DNA from: Janthinobacterium sp. PAMC25594
Lineage (GTDB): Bacteria; Pseudomonadota; Gammaproteobacteria; Burkholderiales; Burkholderiaceae_D
Length of the DNA stretch: 64,000 bases
Direction of reading: 5' to 3'
NCBI RefSeq assembly: GCF_019443505.1
Contig: NZ_CP080377.1
Location: forward strand, 5,952,001 to 6,016,000
Positions 1 through 8,359 of the stretch are shown piece after piece. Under the pieces are notes generated by a model. That model ran no database searches. It saw nothing but the letters and a program-made list of their open reading frames with translations, and was not told the DNA's origin. Within the stretch, counting starts at the first letter, position 1, and each line of letters starts with the position of its first letter. A program made the translations under genes and the position numbers.

Positions 1-1992
1 GCCGGCATGGACCGTTTCAAGGCGGCCCTGCTGGGCGCGCGCGAAGTGGGTTTTACGGTGCTGTCGATCAGCCTGTCGCTGGTGGCCGTCTTCATCCCGC
101 TGCTGTTCATGGGCGGGCAGGTGGGGCGCTTGTTCCGCGAATTTGCCGTGACCCTGTCGGCCGCCGTGATGATTTCGCTGGTCATTTCATTGACCACCAC
201 GCCGATGATGTGCGCCTGGCTGCTGAAGAGCGGCGAGCAGCACAAGCCGCCCGGCCTGGTCGCGCGCTGGTTCGAACGCGGTTTCGAGCGCATGCTGAAA
301 GTGTATGAACACTGCCTGGACTGGGCGCTGTCCAGCGCCGCGCTGGTGATGACCATCCTCGTGTTCGTCGTCGGCCTGAACGTGTATCTGTTCGCGGCCG
401 CGCCCAAGGGCTTTTTCCCGCAGCAGGATACGGGCCAGATCAATGGCGGCATGCGCGCCGACCAGAGCATCTCGTTCCAGGCCATGCAGAGTAAATTGCG
501 CCAGCTGGTCGACATCATCAAGGACGATCCGGCCGTCGCCACCGTCGTGGGCTTCACGGGCGGCGGACGGGCAGGGGGCGGCTTCATGTTCATCGACCTG
601 AAACCCGCGTCGCAGCGCACCGACAAGGGCCAGGCCGTGATTGCCCGTCTGCGTCCGCAGCTGGCCAAGGTGACGGGCATTTCCCTGTTCCTCAACCCCG
701 TGCAGGATTTGCGCATGGGCGGGCGCTCCAGCAACTCGACCTACCAGTACACCCTGATCAGCGACAACCAGGCGGACCTGAAGAAATGGGCGGCGAAGCT
801 GGCCGACCAGATGAAGCTGCAGCCGGCCCTGATCGACGTCGATACGGACCAGGCGGAAAACGGCGTGGAAACCTTTGTTTCCATCGACAAGGACCGCGCC
901 ACGCAGCTGGGCGTGCAGGTGCGCGACATCGACAACGCGCTGTACAACAGCTTCGGCCAGCGCCAGGTGGCGACCATCTACGATGAGCTGAACCAGTACC
1001 ACGTGATCATGGAAGTGGCGCCGCGTTATGCGCAAAGTCCGGAAGCGCTGCGCTCCGTGTATGTGCCGGCGTCGATTGCCGCCAGCACTGCCACGACCAC
1101 CAGCGCAGCCGTGGCCACCAGCGCATCGGCGGTCACCGCGACGACGTCGAACACGACGGCCGCGCGCGATCCGTCCAGCGGCTCGGCCCTGTCCACGACC
1201 CTGGCGCACATGGTGCCGCTGTCCTCGTTCAGCACCTTCGCGGAAAGCTCGACGGCCACGTCGATCAACCACCAGGGCGGCGAGCTGGCCACCACCGTGT
1301 CGTTCAACCTGGCCGACGGTTATCCGCTCAGCGACGGGCAGGCGGCCGTGGCCCAGGCGGAGTCGGAAATCGGCATGCCGGTGAATGTGCGCGGCAGCTT
1401 CCAGGGTTCGGCGAAGAGCGCGCAGGACAGCAACAAGGAGCAGCCGCTCTTGATCCTGGCGGCCATCGTGGTGATCTACATCGTGCTGGGCATCCTGTAC
1501 GAAAGCCTGATCCACCCGATCACCGTGCTGTCGACCCTGCCCTCGGCGGGGGTGGGCGCCGTGCTGGCGCTGCTGCTGTTCCGCATGGAGTTTTCCATCA
1601 TCGCCCTGATCGGCGTGTTCCTGTTGATCGGTATCGTCAAGAAAAATGCTATATTGATCATCGACTTCGCGCTGGAGGCCGAGCGTTCGCGCGGCTTGAC
1701 AGCGGTGGAAGCGGTGCGCGAGGCATGTTTGCTGCGTTTCCGCCCCATTCTGATGACCACCCTGGCGGCGGCGCTTGGCGCCTTGCCGCTGGCGATCGGT
1801 TTCGGCGAGGGGTCCGAGCTACGCCAGCCCTTGGGGGTCGCCATCATCGGCGGCCTGATTGCCAGCCAGTTACTCACATTGCTGACCACCCCGGTGGTCT
1901 ACATCCTGCTCGACAAGCTGCGCACGCGCAGCGCCGACGAGCAGCAATTGAGCCGCATTCCTGGGCCAGATAACCCGAGCACACAATCATGA
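1..1992 (+). CDS. RND efflux pump inner-membrane permease, C-terminal part
   Basis: This is the last ~660 residues of a proton-driven RND pump (AcrB/MdtB-MdtC type); the gene begins before the window, and the first ATG at base 7 is internal. Visible parts are the TM4-TM6 block (FIPLLFMGG, LTTTPMMCAWLL), the second periplasmic loop with GFFPQQDTGQ, and the final TM helices with the GIVKKNAILIIDFA motif and RFRPILMTTLAA. These place it nearer the MdtB/MdtC/MuxB branch than MexB. An unusual run rich in Ala, Thr and Ser (residues ~350-400) sits just before the conserved MVPLSSF. The stop overlaps the start of the outer-membrane partner, so the two are translationally coupled. Substrates cannot be read from the sequence. 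Confidence 0.93.
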   Translation, partial: AGMDRFKAALLGAREVGFTVLSISLSLVAVFIPLLFMGGQVGRLFREFAVTLSAAVMISLVISLTTTPMMCAWLLKSGEQHKPPGLVARWFERGFERMLKVYEHCLDWALSSAALVMTILVFVVGLNVYLFAAAPKGFFPQQDTGQINGGMRADQSISFQAMQSKLRQLVDIIKDDPAVATVVGFTGGGRAGGGFMFIDLKPASQRTDKGQAVIARLRPQLAKVTGISLFLNPVQDLRMGGRSSNSTYQYTLISDNQADLKKWAAKLADQMKLQPALIDVDTDQAENGVETFVSIDKDRATQLGVQVRDIDNALYNSFGQRQVATIYDELNQYHVIMEVAPRYAQSPEALRSVYVPASIAASTATTTSAAVATSASAVTATTSNTTAARDPSSGSALSTTLAHMVPLSSFSTFAESSTATSINHQGGELATTVSFNLADGYPLSDGQAAVAQAESEIGMPVNVRGSFQGSAKSAQDSNKEQPLLILAAIVVIYIVLGILYESLIHPITVLSTLPSAGVGAVLALLLFRMEFSIIALIGVFLLIGIVKKNAILIIDFALEAERSRGLTAVEAVREACLLRFRPILMTTLAAALGALPLAIGFGEGSELRQPLGVAIIGGLIASQLLTLLTTPVVYILLDKLRTRSADEQQLSRIPGPDNPSTQS

Positions 1993-3413
1993 AGCAAATA
2001 AAACCTATCGTATCGACCGTCCCCGCACGCCACCTGCTGGCATTGGCGGCGGCCGCAGTTCTCCTGGCCGGCTGCGCCGTCAGTCCCGCGTATGAAACGC
2101 CGACGGCCGCCGCGCCGCAAACGTTCAAGGAGGCGGCCGGCTGGCAGCCAGCCGTGCCGGCCGACACGCTGGAGCGGGGCCCGTGGTGGACCCTGTTCGG
2201 CGACGCGCAGCTGAACCAGCTGGCCGAAGGCATCGACATATCAAACCAGAACGTGGCGGCCGCCATCGCCGCGTACGAGCAGGCGCGCGCGCTGGTGCGC
2301 GAACAGCGCGCCTCGCTGTTCCCGACCGTGAACCTGACGGGCAGCGGCGCGCGCTCCGGTGGCGGCGGCGAGCAGCAGACGAACAACAACTTCAAGGCCG
2401 CCATCGGCGCCTCGTGGGAACCGGATATCTGGGGCCGCTTGCGCGCCGGCGTGACGGGCGCCGATGCCAGCGCCAGCGCCAGCGCGGCGGACCTGGCAGC
2501 GGCGCGCCTGTCGGCGCAGGGCGAGCTGGCCACCAATTACTTTTCGCTGCGCCAGAGCGATGCGCAGATCGCGCTGCTCAATTCGACGATCGACGGCTAC
2601 AAGCGGGTGCTCGACATCACCGGCAACCGTTTCAACTCGGGCATCGCCGCCAGGTCCGACCTGCTGCAGGCGCAGACGCAGCTGGCCAATGCGCAGATCG
2701 ACCTGTCGAGCCAGACGCGCGCGCGCGCGCAGCTGGAACACGCGATCGCGATTTTGCTGGGCAAAGCACCGTCCGACTTCAGCCTGGCCGTGGCGCCGTG
2801 GACCCTGACCGTGCCCGAGGTGCCGCTGGGCGTGCCCTCGACCCTGCTGCAGCGCCGGCCCGACATCGCGGCCGCCGAGCGCAGGGTGGCCGTGGCCAAC
2901 GAGCAGATCGGCATCGCCCGCTCCGCCTACTATCCGAGCCTGAATTTGACGGGATCGTATGGTTCCGGTGCCAGCCGTGTGGGCGACCTGTTCAATGCAT
3001 CGTCGAGCCTGTGGTCGCTGGGCGTGTCGGCCGCGCAAACGCTGTTCAACGCGGGCGCCACCACGGCCAGCGTGGACGCGGCCAAGGCGGGGCATGAGGC
3101 GGCCGTGGCGCGCTACCGCCAGACGGTATTGAGTGCCTTTGGCGCCGTGGAAGACCAGTTGTCGGCCACGCGCGCGCTGGCCGAGCAGCTGGCCTTGCGC
3201 CAGCAGGCGTCGTCCGCCGCCGACCAGGTGGAGCAGCAGATGCTGAACCGCTACAACGCGGGCCAGGTCGGCTACACGGACGTGGTGACGGCGCAAGTGA
3301 CGGCCCTGTCGGCGCGCCGTTCGCTGGTGCAGGCGCAGGCGGACCGCCAGACGACGGCCGTGGCCCTGATCCAGTCGCTGGGCGGCGGCTGGCATGTGCC
3401 GCAGGCGCAGTAG
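1989..3413 (+). CDS. Outer-membrane efflux lipoprotein (NodT/OprM family)
   Basis: The outer-membrane channel partner of the RND pump just upstream; its ATG overlaps the pump stop as ATGA. The N-terminus has a lipoprotein signal (LLALAAAAVLLAGC) with the lipid-bearing Cys followed by AVSPAYETP, typical of NodT-type factors. Two OEP repeats follow, with the family sequences WWTLFGDAQLN, NLTGSGARSG, WEPDIWGR and LLQRRPDIAAAERR. The length (474 aa) is normal for the family. The protein should trimerise into a TolC-like tunnel. It is the last gene of the efflux operon, since the next gene is 130 bases on and unrelated. Confidence 0.95.
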   Translation: MKQIKPIVSTVPARHLLALAAAAVLLAGCAVSPAYETPTAAAPQTFKEAAGWQPAVPADTLERGPWWTLFGDAQLNQLAEGIDISNQNVAAAIAAYEQARALVREQRASLFPTVNLTGSGARSGGGGEQQTNNNFKAAIGASWEPDIWGRLRAGVTGADASASASAADLAAARLSAQGELATNYFSLRQSDAQIALLNSTIDGYKRVLDITGNRFNSGIAARSDLLQAQTQLANAQIDLSSQTRARAQLEHAIAILLGKAPSDFSLAVAPWTLTVPEVPLGVPSTLLQRRPDIAAAERRVAVANEQIGIARSAYYPSLNLTGSYGSGASRVGDLFNASSSLWSLGVSAAQTLFNAGATTASVDAAKAGHEAAVARYRQTVLSAFGAVEDQLSATRALAEQLALRQQASSAADQVEQQMLNRYNAGQVGYTDVVTAQVTALSARRSLVQAQADRQTTAVALIQSLGGGWHVPQAQ

Positions 3414-3550
3414 GCGCAGTAGGCGGCAGGCTGGCGCAGGCTGAAAAACCTGTGCCAAATTCGCGTTTTCCCGTGCATCTTGGGTGCTAGAATGCAAGAT
3501 TATCCATCCGCCAGCCTGGCGCACGTGCCGTGGCTGCATTCTTGCCGACG

Positions 3551-6145
3551 ATGACACGCAGCAAACACAGCAAAGCTCCAGCGCATGAGGTGGCCGCCAT
3601 CGATTTTCCCGTGGTGGCCATCGGCGCGTCGGCCGGTGGTCTCGACCCGATTGTCGCTTTCCTGACGAATGTGTCGCCGCAGAGCGGCATCGCCTATGTG
3701 GTGATCCAGCACCTGGATCCCACACAAAAAGCCATGTTGCCGGAACTGCTGCAGCGCGCCACCAGTATTCCCGTCACGGAAATCACGCAGCGCGCCGCAC
3801 TGCAGCCGAACCATATCTATGTGATCCCGTCCAATGCGGACCTGGGCCTGTCCAAGGGACACTTTGTGCTCAGCGAGCCGCTGCAGCTGCGCGGACACCG
3901 CCTGCCCATCAATGCCTTTTTCGAAAGCCTGGCGGCCGAGCTGGGCGAACTGGCCGTGGGCGTGATTCTGTCCGGCATGGGCAGCGACGGCACGCGCGGC
4001 TTGCAGGCCATCAAGCAGGCCGGTGGCCTGACCCTGGCCCAGCATCCCGATACGGCCAAGTTCGACATGATGCCGCAAAGCGCGATTTCCGCCGACGCGG
4101 TGGACCTCGTCGATTTTCCCGACAAGATGCCGGAAAAGATCGTCAGTTACCTGTTTCGCAGCAGCTTCCTGGCGGTGCCGGGCAAGGAGCCGAGCGGACG
4201 CAATGCATTGCAGGAAATTGTCGCCTTGCTGTCCGAACATACGGGCAACAGCTTCTCGGACTACAAGATCAATACGGTGCTGCGCCGCATCGAGCGCCGC
4301 ATGAGCTTGTACCAGATGACGTCGATGGAAGAGTACATTCCCTATCTGCGCAACAATCCTGCGGAAATCGACCTGCTGTTCAAGGAGTTGCTGATCGGCG
4401 TGACGAATTTTTTCCGCGACGCGAAGGTGTGGGAGTACCTGAAGATGGTGGTGGTGCCGCAAATGCTGGCGGCCCACCCGGACGGGCGCGCCTTCAAGGC
4501 CTGGATACCGGCCTGTTCCACGGGCGAGGAAGCCTATTCGCTGGCCATGGTCTTCCATGAAGTGGTGGCCAGCAGCAACCCGCCGTCGAAATACAGCCTG
4601 CAGATCTTTGCCACCGACCTGTCGGCCGACGCCATCGACCGCGCGCGCCAGGGCCGTTTTCCGCCAACGATCAGCAGCGAAGTGTCGACCGAGCGCCTGG
4701 AACGGTTTTTCATGCAGGACAAGAGCGATTACCTGGTCAGGAAAGAGATCCGCAACATGATCATCTTTGCCCAGCAAAATGTCATTTCCGATCCACCGTT
4801 CACCAAGCTCGATATCCTGTGCTGCCGCAACCTGTTGATTTATCTTAATGCCAAGCTGCAACAGCGCTTGATTCCCCTGTTTCATTACGCCTTGAACCGC
4901 GATGGCGTTTTACTGTTGGGCAGCGCCGACACGCCCGGACATTTTTCCGAGCTGTTCGCGCCGCTGACCACATCGACCCGGCTGTACCGGCGCCTCGACA
5001 ACCTGGCGCGCCAGCGCTTGCTGACGTACTTTCCCACGAAGGTATCGTCGGCCACTCCTCCTCCCCCCAGCGACACGAGAGACGTCAGCATGCCCGGAAA
5101 AATCCAATCCCATGTCGAGCAATTATTGCTCCAGAAATATTCGCCTGCGGCCGTGCTGCTGAACCAGGAGGGGGATATCCTGTATATCAACGGCCGCACG
5201 GGCGCCTTCCTCGAACCGGCGGCTGGCAAGGCCAACTGGAATATCCACGCGATGGCGCGCGAGGGCTTGCGCTACGAGCTGGCGGGGCTGATCACGCAGG
5301 CGCTGCAAAGCGACAGCCTGGTGCGCCTGACAGGCCTGGTGCTCAAGGATCACGCAGGGCCGGCGCAGGGCGTGGACTTGACGGCGGAAGCCTTGCGTCA
5401 GCCCGAAGCGCTCTGCGGCATGGTCTTCGTCACGTTTGCCAGCGTGCCGCTGGCGGCTACGCCGCGCCGGGGCCGCTCGTCGAGTCCCAAGATGCTGGAG
5501 CTGGAGCAGCAGTTGATCCAGGCGCGCAATGAAATCCAGGCCGTGCGCGACGAAATGCAGACCTCGCGCGAAGAGCTCAAATCGGCCAACGAGGAATTAC
5601 AGTCGACCAATGAAGAATTGCAATCGGCGAACGAAGAGCTGACGACGTCGAAGGAAGAGATGCAGTCGCTCAATGAGGAGTTGTACACCGTCAATGCCGA
5701 GCTGCAATCGAAGGTCGATGATTTGTCGCTGGTCAACAGCGACATGAAAAACCTGCTCAATAGTACCGATATCGCCACCATTTTCCTCGACAGCGAGCTG
5801 CGCATCCGCCGCTTCACGGCGCCGGCCACGCAAATCTACAAGCTGATCCAGACGGACTTGCGCCGCCCGCTCAGCGACATCGTCAACGACCTCGATTATC
5901 CGGGCCTGGAAGACGATGCGCTGGAAGTGATCCGCAGCCTGGTATTTTGCGAGCGGCAAGTGGAAACCAAGAACGGGCGCTGGTACAACGTGCGCATCAT
6001 GCCGTACCGCACGGTGGAAAATGTGATCGATGGCGTGGTGGTGACCTTCATCAACATTACAGAGTCGAAACTGCTGGAAGCCCAGTTGCGGCAAATCCAG
6101 TCCGGCGCCGCGGCAGACGGGAAAGCGGGAGAGAGCGCGTCATGA
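3551..6145 (+). CDS. CheB/CheR fusion protein with coiled coil and PAS domain
   Basis: A hybrid chemoreceptor-modification protein. In order it has a CheB methylesterase domain (GASAGG near the N-terminus, IQHLDP, VILSGMGSDGT), a CheR methyltransferase domain (ITNFFRD-like GVTNFFRD, IPACSTGEEAYS, IFATDLS, DILCCRNLLIYL), a linker with a PAS-like stretch (LLNQEGDILYING), a long heptad-rich coiled coil (repeats of SANEEL and STNEEL), and a C-terminal PAS domain (IFLDSELRIRRFT). The start is uncertain: I chose ATG 3551, but GTG 3530 is in frame and neither has a good ribosome site. Its stop overlaps the start of the histidine kinase, so the two probably form one signalling unit. Such fusions often act outside classical chemotaxis, and no receptor gene is adjacent. 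Confidence 0.93.
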   Translation: MTRSKHSKAPAHEVAAIDFPVVAIGASAGGLDPIVAFLTNVSPQSGIAYVVIQHLDPTQKAMLPELLQRATSIPVTEITQRAALQPNHIYVIPSNADLGLSKGHFVLSEPLQLRGHRLPINAFFESLAAELGELAVGVILSGMGSDGTRGLQAIKQAGGLTLAQHPDTAKFDMMPQSAISADAVDLVDFPDKMPEKIVSYLFRSSFLAVPGKEPSGRNALQEIVALLSEHTGNSFSDYKINTVLRRIERRMSLYQMTSMEEYIPYLRNNPAEIDLLFKELLIGVTNFFRDAKVWEYLKMVVVPQMLAAHPDGRAFKAWIPACSTGEEAYSLAMVFHEVVASSNPPSKYSLQIFATDLSADAIDRARQGRFPPTISSEVSTERLERFFMQDKSDYLVRKEIRNMIIFAQQNVISDPPFTKLDILCCRNLLIYLNAKLQQRLIPLFHYALNRDGVLLLGSADTPGHFSELFAPLTTSTRLYRRLDNLARQRLLTYFPTKVSSATPPPPSDTRDVSMPGKIQSHVEQLLLQKYSPAAVLLNQEGDILYINGRTGAFLEPAAGKANWNIHAMAREGLRYELAGLITQALQSDSLVRLTGLVLKDHAGPAQGVDLTAEALRQPEALCGMVFVTFASVPLAATPRRGRSSSPKMLELEQQLIQARNEIQAVRDEMQTSREELKSANEELQSTNEELQSANEELTTSKEEMQSLNEELYTVNAELQSKVDDLSLVNSDMKNLLNSTDIATIFLDSELRIRRFTAPATQIYKLIQTDLRRPLSDIVNDLDYPGLEDDALEVIRSLVFCERQVETKNGRWYNVRIMPYRTVENVIDGVVVTFINITESKLLEAQLRQIQSGAAADGKAGESAS

Positions 6146-8271
6146 GCGAACCATTCGACGACGGGTGCGGGCCGGCCAGGTTGCGAGAGCAGGCCGAGCA
6201 ATTGGCGGCGCTGCAGCGTCAGTCCATCGCGCCGCCGCAGTCGAATGAAGAGGTGATGCGCCAGCTGCATGAATTGCAGGTCAGCCAGATCGAGCTGGAA
6301 ATGCAGAGTGCGGCCCTGGCCGAGCTGGAACAGCTGAAGAATGAGTTTGAAAGCAGCCGCGACCGTTATGCGCAGCTGTATGAACAGGCGCCCGTCAGCT
6401 ATTTTTCGCTGGCGCGCGAGGGCGTCATCACGCGTGTCAATGTGGCGGCCTGCGGCTTGTTGCAGCGTGACAAGAACCAGCTGCTGGGGCGGCGCTTCGA
6501 GCAATTTGTCGCGCCGCAGGCGCAAGGCAGCTTCCGCCGCTTTCTCGATGCCGTCTTTGCCAGCGGCGCGCGCCAGGTGCTCGAGGCGCAACTGTTCGAA
6601 GGCGAAGCGGGCGGCATGGGCGGCATGGTGCGCATCGAGGCCAATTTCGACGCGGCCAGCGCCACGGCGCGCATGCTGGTGACGGACTTGGGCGACGAGC
6701 ATGCGCGCGAATCGGCCTTGCGGCGCGCTTTCGTCATCCTCGACAGCATCCGCGAAGGCGTGCTGGTGACGGACAGCGGCAACCGCATCATTTCCGTCAA
6801 TCCCGCCTTCACCACCATCACCGGCTACCAGGCGGAGGAAGCCATCGGGCGCGATCCGTCCTTCCTCGGCGGCGGCACGCATTTGCCGCATTTTTATGAA
6901 GCCATGTGGCGCAGCCTGCACCAGGATGGCAGCTGGTATGGCGAACTGGTGAACCGGCGCAAGAATGGCGAGCGCTTCGTCGAATCGCTGTCGATCACGC
7001 CCATGCGCAGCCCGGACGGCAGCATCAGCCACTTTGTCGGCGTGTTTTCCGATATCACGGAACGCAAGCTGGCCGAAGCGGACTTGCGCGAACTGCACCG
7101 CGAACTGGACCAGCGCGTCATCGACCGCACGGCCGAATTACTGCGCGCCAACCAGCATCTGCAGCTGGAAGTGCAGCAGCGCGAGCGGGCACAGGAAGCC
7201 TTGCGCGATGCCGAGCGCTTCTTTCACGCCACCATCGATTCGCTGACGGACCGGGTGCTGGTGCTGGACCAGGCGGGCAGCCTCGTGCATGCCAACCAGG
7301 CGTGCCTGGCCTTCGTCGGGCACACGCCACGGCCGCTGCAGTACCTGGAATTCTGCGAGACGGACCCGCGCTGGCAGCGCAGCGCCGGACGCGAGCTGTC
7401 CGCCGGCATCCGCGCCGTGATTGCCGGCACGGCCGACACGTTTGCGCTCGAGTATGAATTTACCACGCGCTCAGGCCCCCGCTGGTCGCAGGCCAGGATC
7501 AGCCGTTTCCTCGGTGAAGGGCCGCTGCGCGTGGTGGTGGCGCACACGGACATTACCGAGCGCAAGCTGATGGATGGCGCGTTGCGCCAGTCGCATGCGC
7601 AGTTGCGCCAGCTGGCGCTGCACCTGGAAACGGCCAAGGAAGACGAGCGCAAGCGCATTTCGCGCGATATCCACGATGAACTGGGGCAAAACCTGCTGGC
7701 GCTGCGCATCGATATTTCCATGCTCAGCGCGCGCACGGAAGGTTCCCATCCGCGCCTGCACCGGCGCGTTGGCGCCGTGCTCAGCAATGTCGACACCACT
7801 ATCAAGAGCGTGCGCGGCATTATGAACGAGCTGCGCCCGATGGCGCTGGACCTGGGCTTGCAGGCCGCCATCGAATGGCAGGTGGGAGACTTCCGCAAGC
7901 GCAGCGGCGTCGTTTGCCGCCTGCTGATACGCGACGAGGCCCTGTTTGCCGCCATCGGCAGCCAGGTCGAGATCGTGCTGTTCCGCATCGTGCAGGAAGC
8001 GCTCAGCAACGTCATGCGCCATGCGCAGGCCAGCCAGGTCGAGATCGAGCTCAGTTCGGATGCCTGCGCCGTGTATGTGGTCATCAGCGACAACGGCATC
8101 GGCATCACGCCGCAGCAGCAGCGCAAGAAGCAGTGCTTTGGCCTGATCGGCATCGCCGAACGCGTGACGGCGCTGGGCGGCCACTTCGAGGTGGGCATGC
8201 CGGCCTCGGGCGCCGGTTGCCGTTTGTCCCTGCAGATTCCCTTGCCGGGAGCGGGGCGGCCGGCCGCCTGA
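6142..8271 (+). CDS. Multi-PAS sensor histidine kinase (HisKA_3/NarL-type)
   Basis: A soluble histidine kinase of ~709 aa starting at ATG 6142, which overlaps the upstream stop (ATGA). An N-terminal helical segment is followed by three PAS/PAC modules (around YAQLYEQAPVSYFSL, AFVILDSIREGVLVT with GVFSDITERK, and FHATIDSLTDRVLVL with AHTDITERK). The phospho-acceptor helix is of the HisKA_3 type (ERKRISRDIHDELGQ), and the C-terminal ATPase has ALSNVMRHAQA and SDNGIGI. No transmembrane segment is evident, so it should sense an intracellular signal. HisKA_3 kinases normally pair with NarL-type regulators; none is beside it. The coupling to the CheB/CheR hybrid suggests a shared pathway. Confidence 0.92.
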   Translation: MSEPFDDGCGPARLREQAEQLAALQRQSIAPPQSNEEVMRQLHELQVSQIELEMQSAALAELEQLKNEFESSRDRYAQLYEQAPVSYFSLAREGVITRVNVAACGLLQRDKNQLLGRRFEQFVAPQAQGSFRRFLDAVFASGARQVLEAQLFEGEAGGMGGMVRIEANFDAASATARMLVTDLGDEHARESALRRAFVILDSIREGVLVTDSGNRIISVNPAFTTITGYQAEEAIGRDPSFLGGGTHLPHFYEAMWRSLHQDGSWYGELVNRRKNGERFVESLSITPMRSPDGSISHFVGVFSDITERKLAEADLRELHRELDQRVIDRTAELLRANQHLQLEVQQRERAQEALRDAERFFHATIDSLTDRVLVLDQAGSLVHANQACLAFVGHTPRPLQYLEFCETDPRWQRSAGRELSAGIRAVIAGTADTFALEYEFTTRSGPRWSQARISRFLGEGPLRVVVAHTDITERKLMDGALRQSHAQLRQLALHLETAKEDERKRISRDIHDELGQNLLALRIDISMLSARTEGSHPRLHRRVGAVLSNVDTTIKSVRGIMNELRPMALDLGLQAAIEWQVGDFRKRSGVVCRLLIRDEALFAAIGSQVEIVLFRIVQEALSNVMRHAQASQVEIELSSDACAVYVVISDNGIGITPQQQRKKQCFGLIGIAERVTALGGHFEVGMPASGAGCRLSLQIPLPGAGRPAA

Positions 8272-8359
8272 TACGGAAATTGCAATGGGTTAATTTTTTG
8301 CCGACCCGGCCCCCTTGGACAGGCTATACTTTCGCCTGCTTTTTATGGAGGAGCATATC

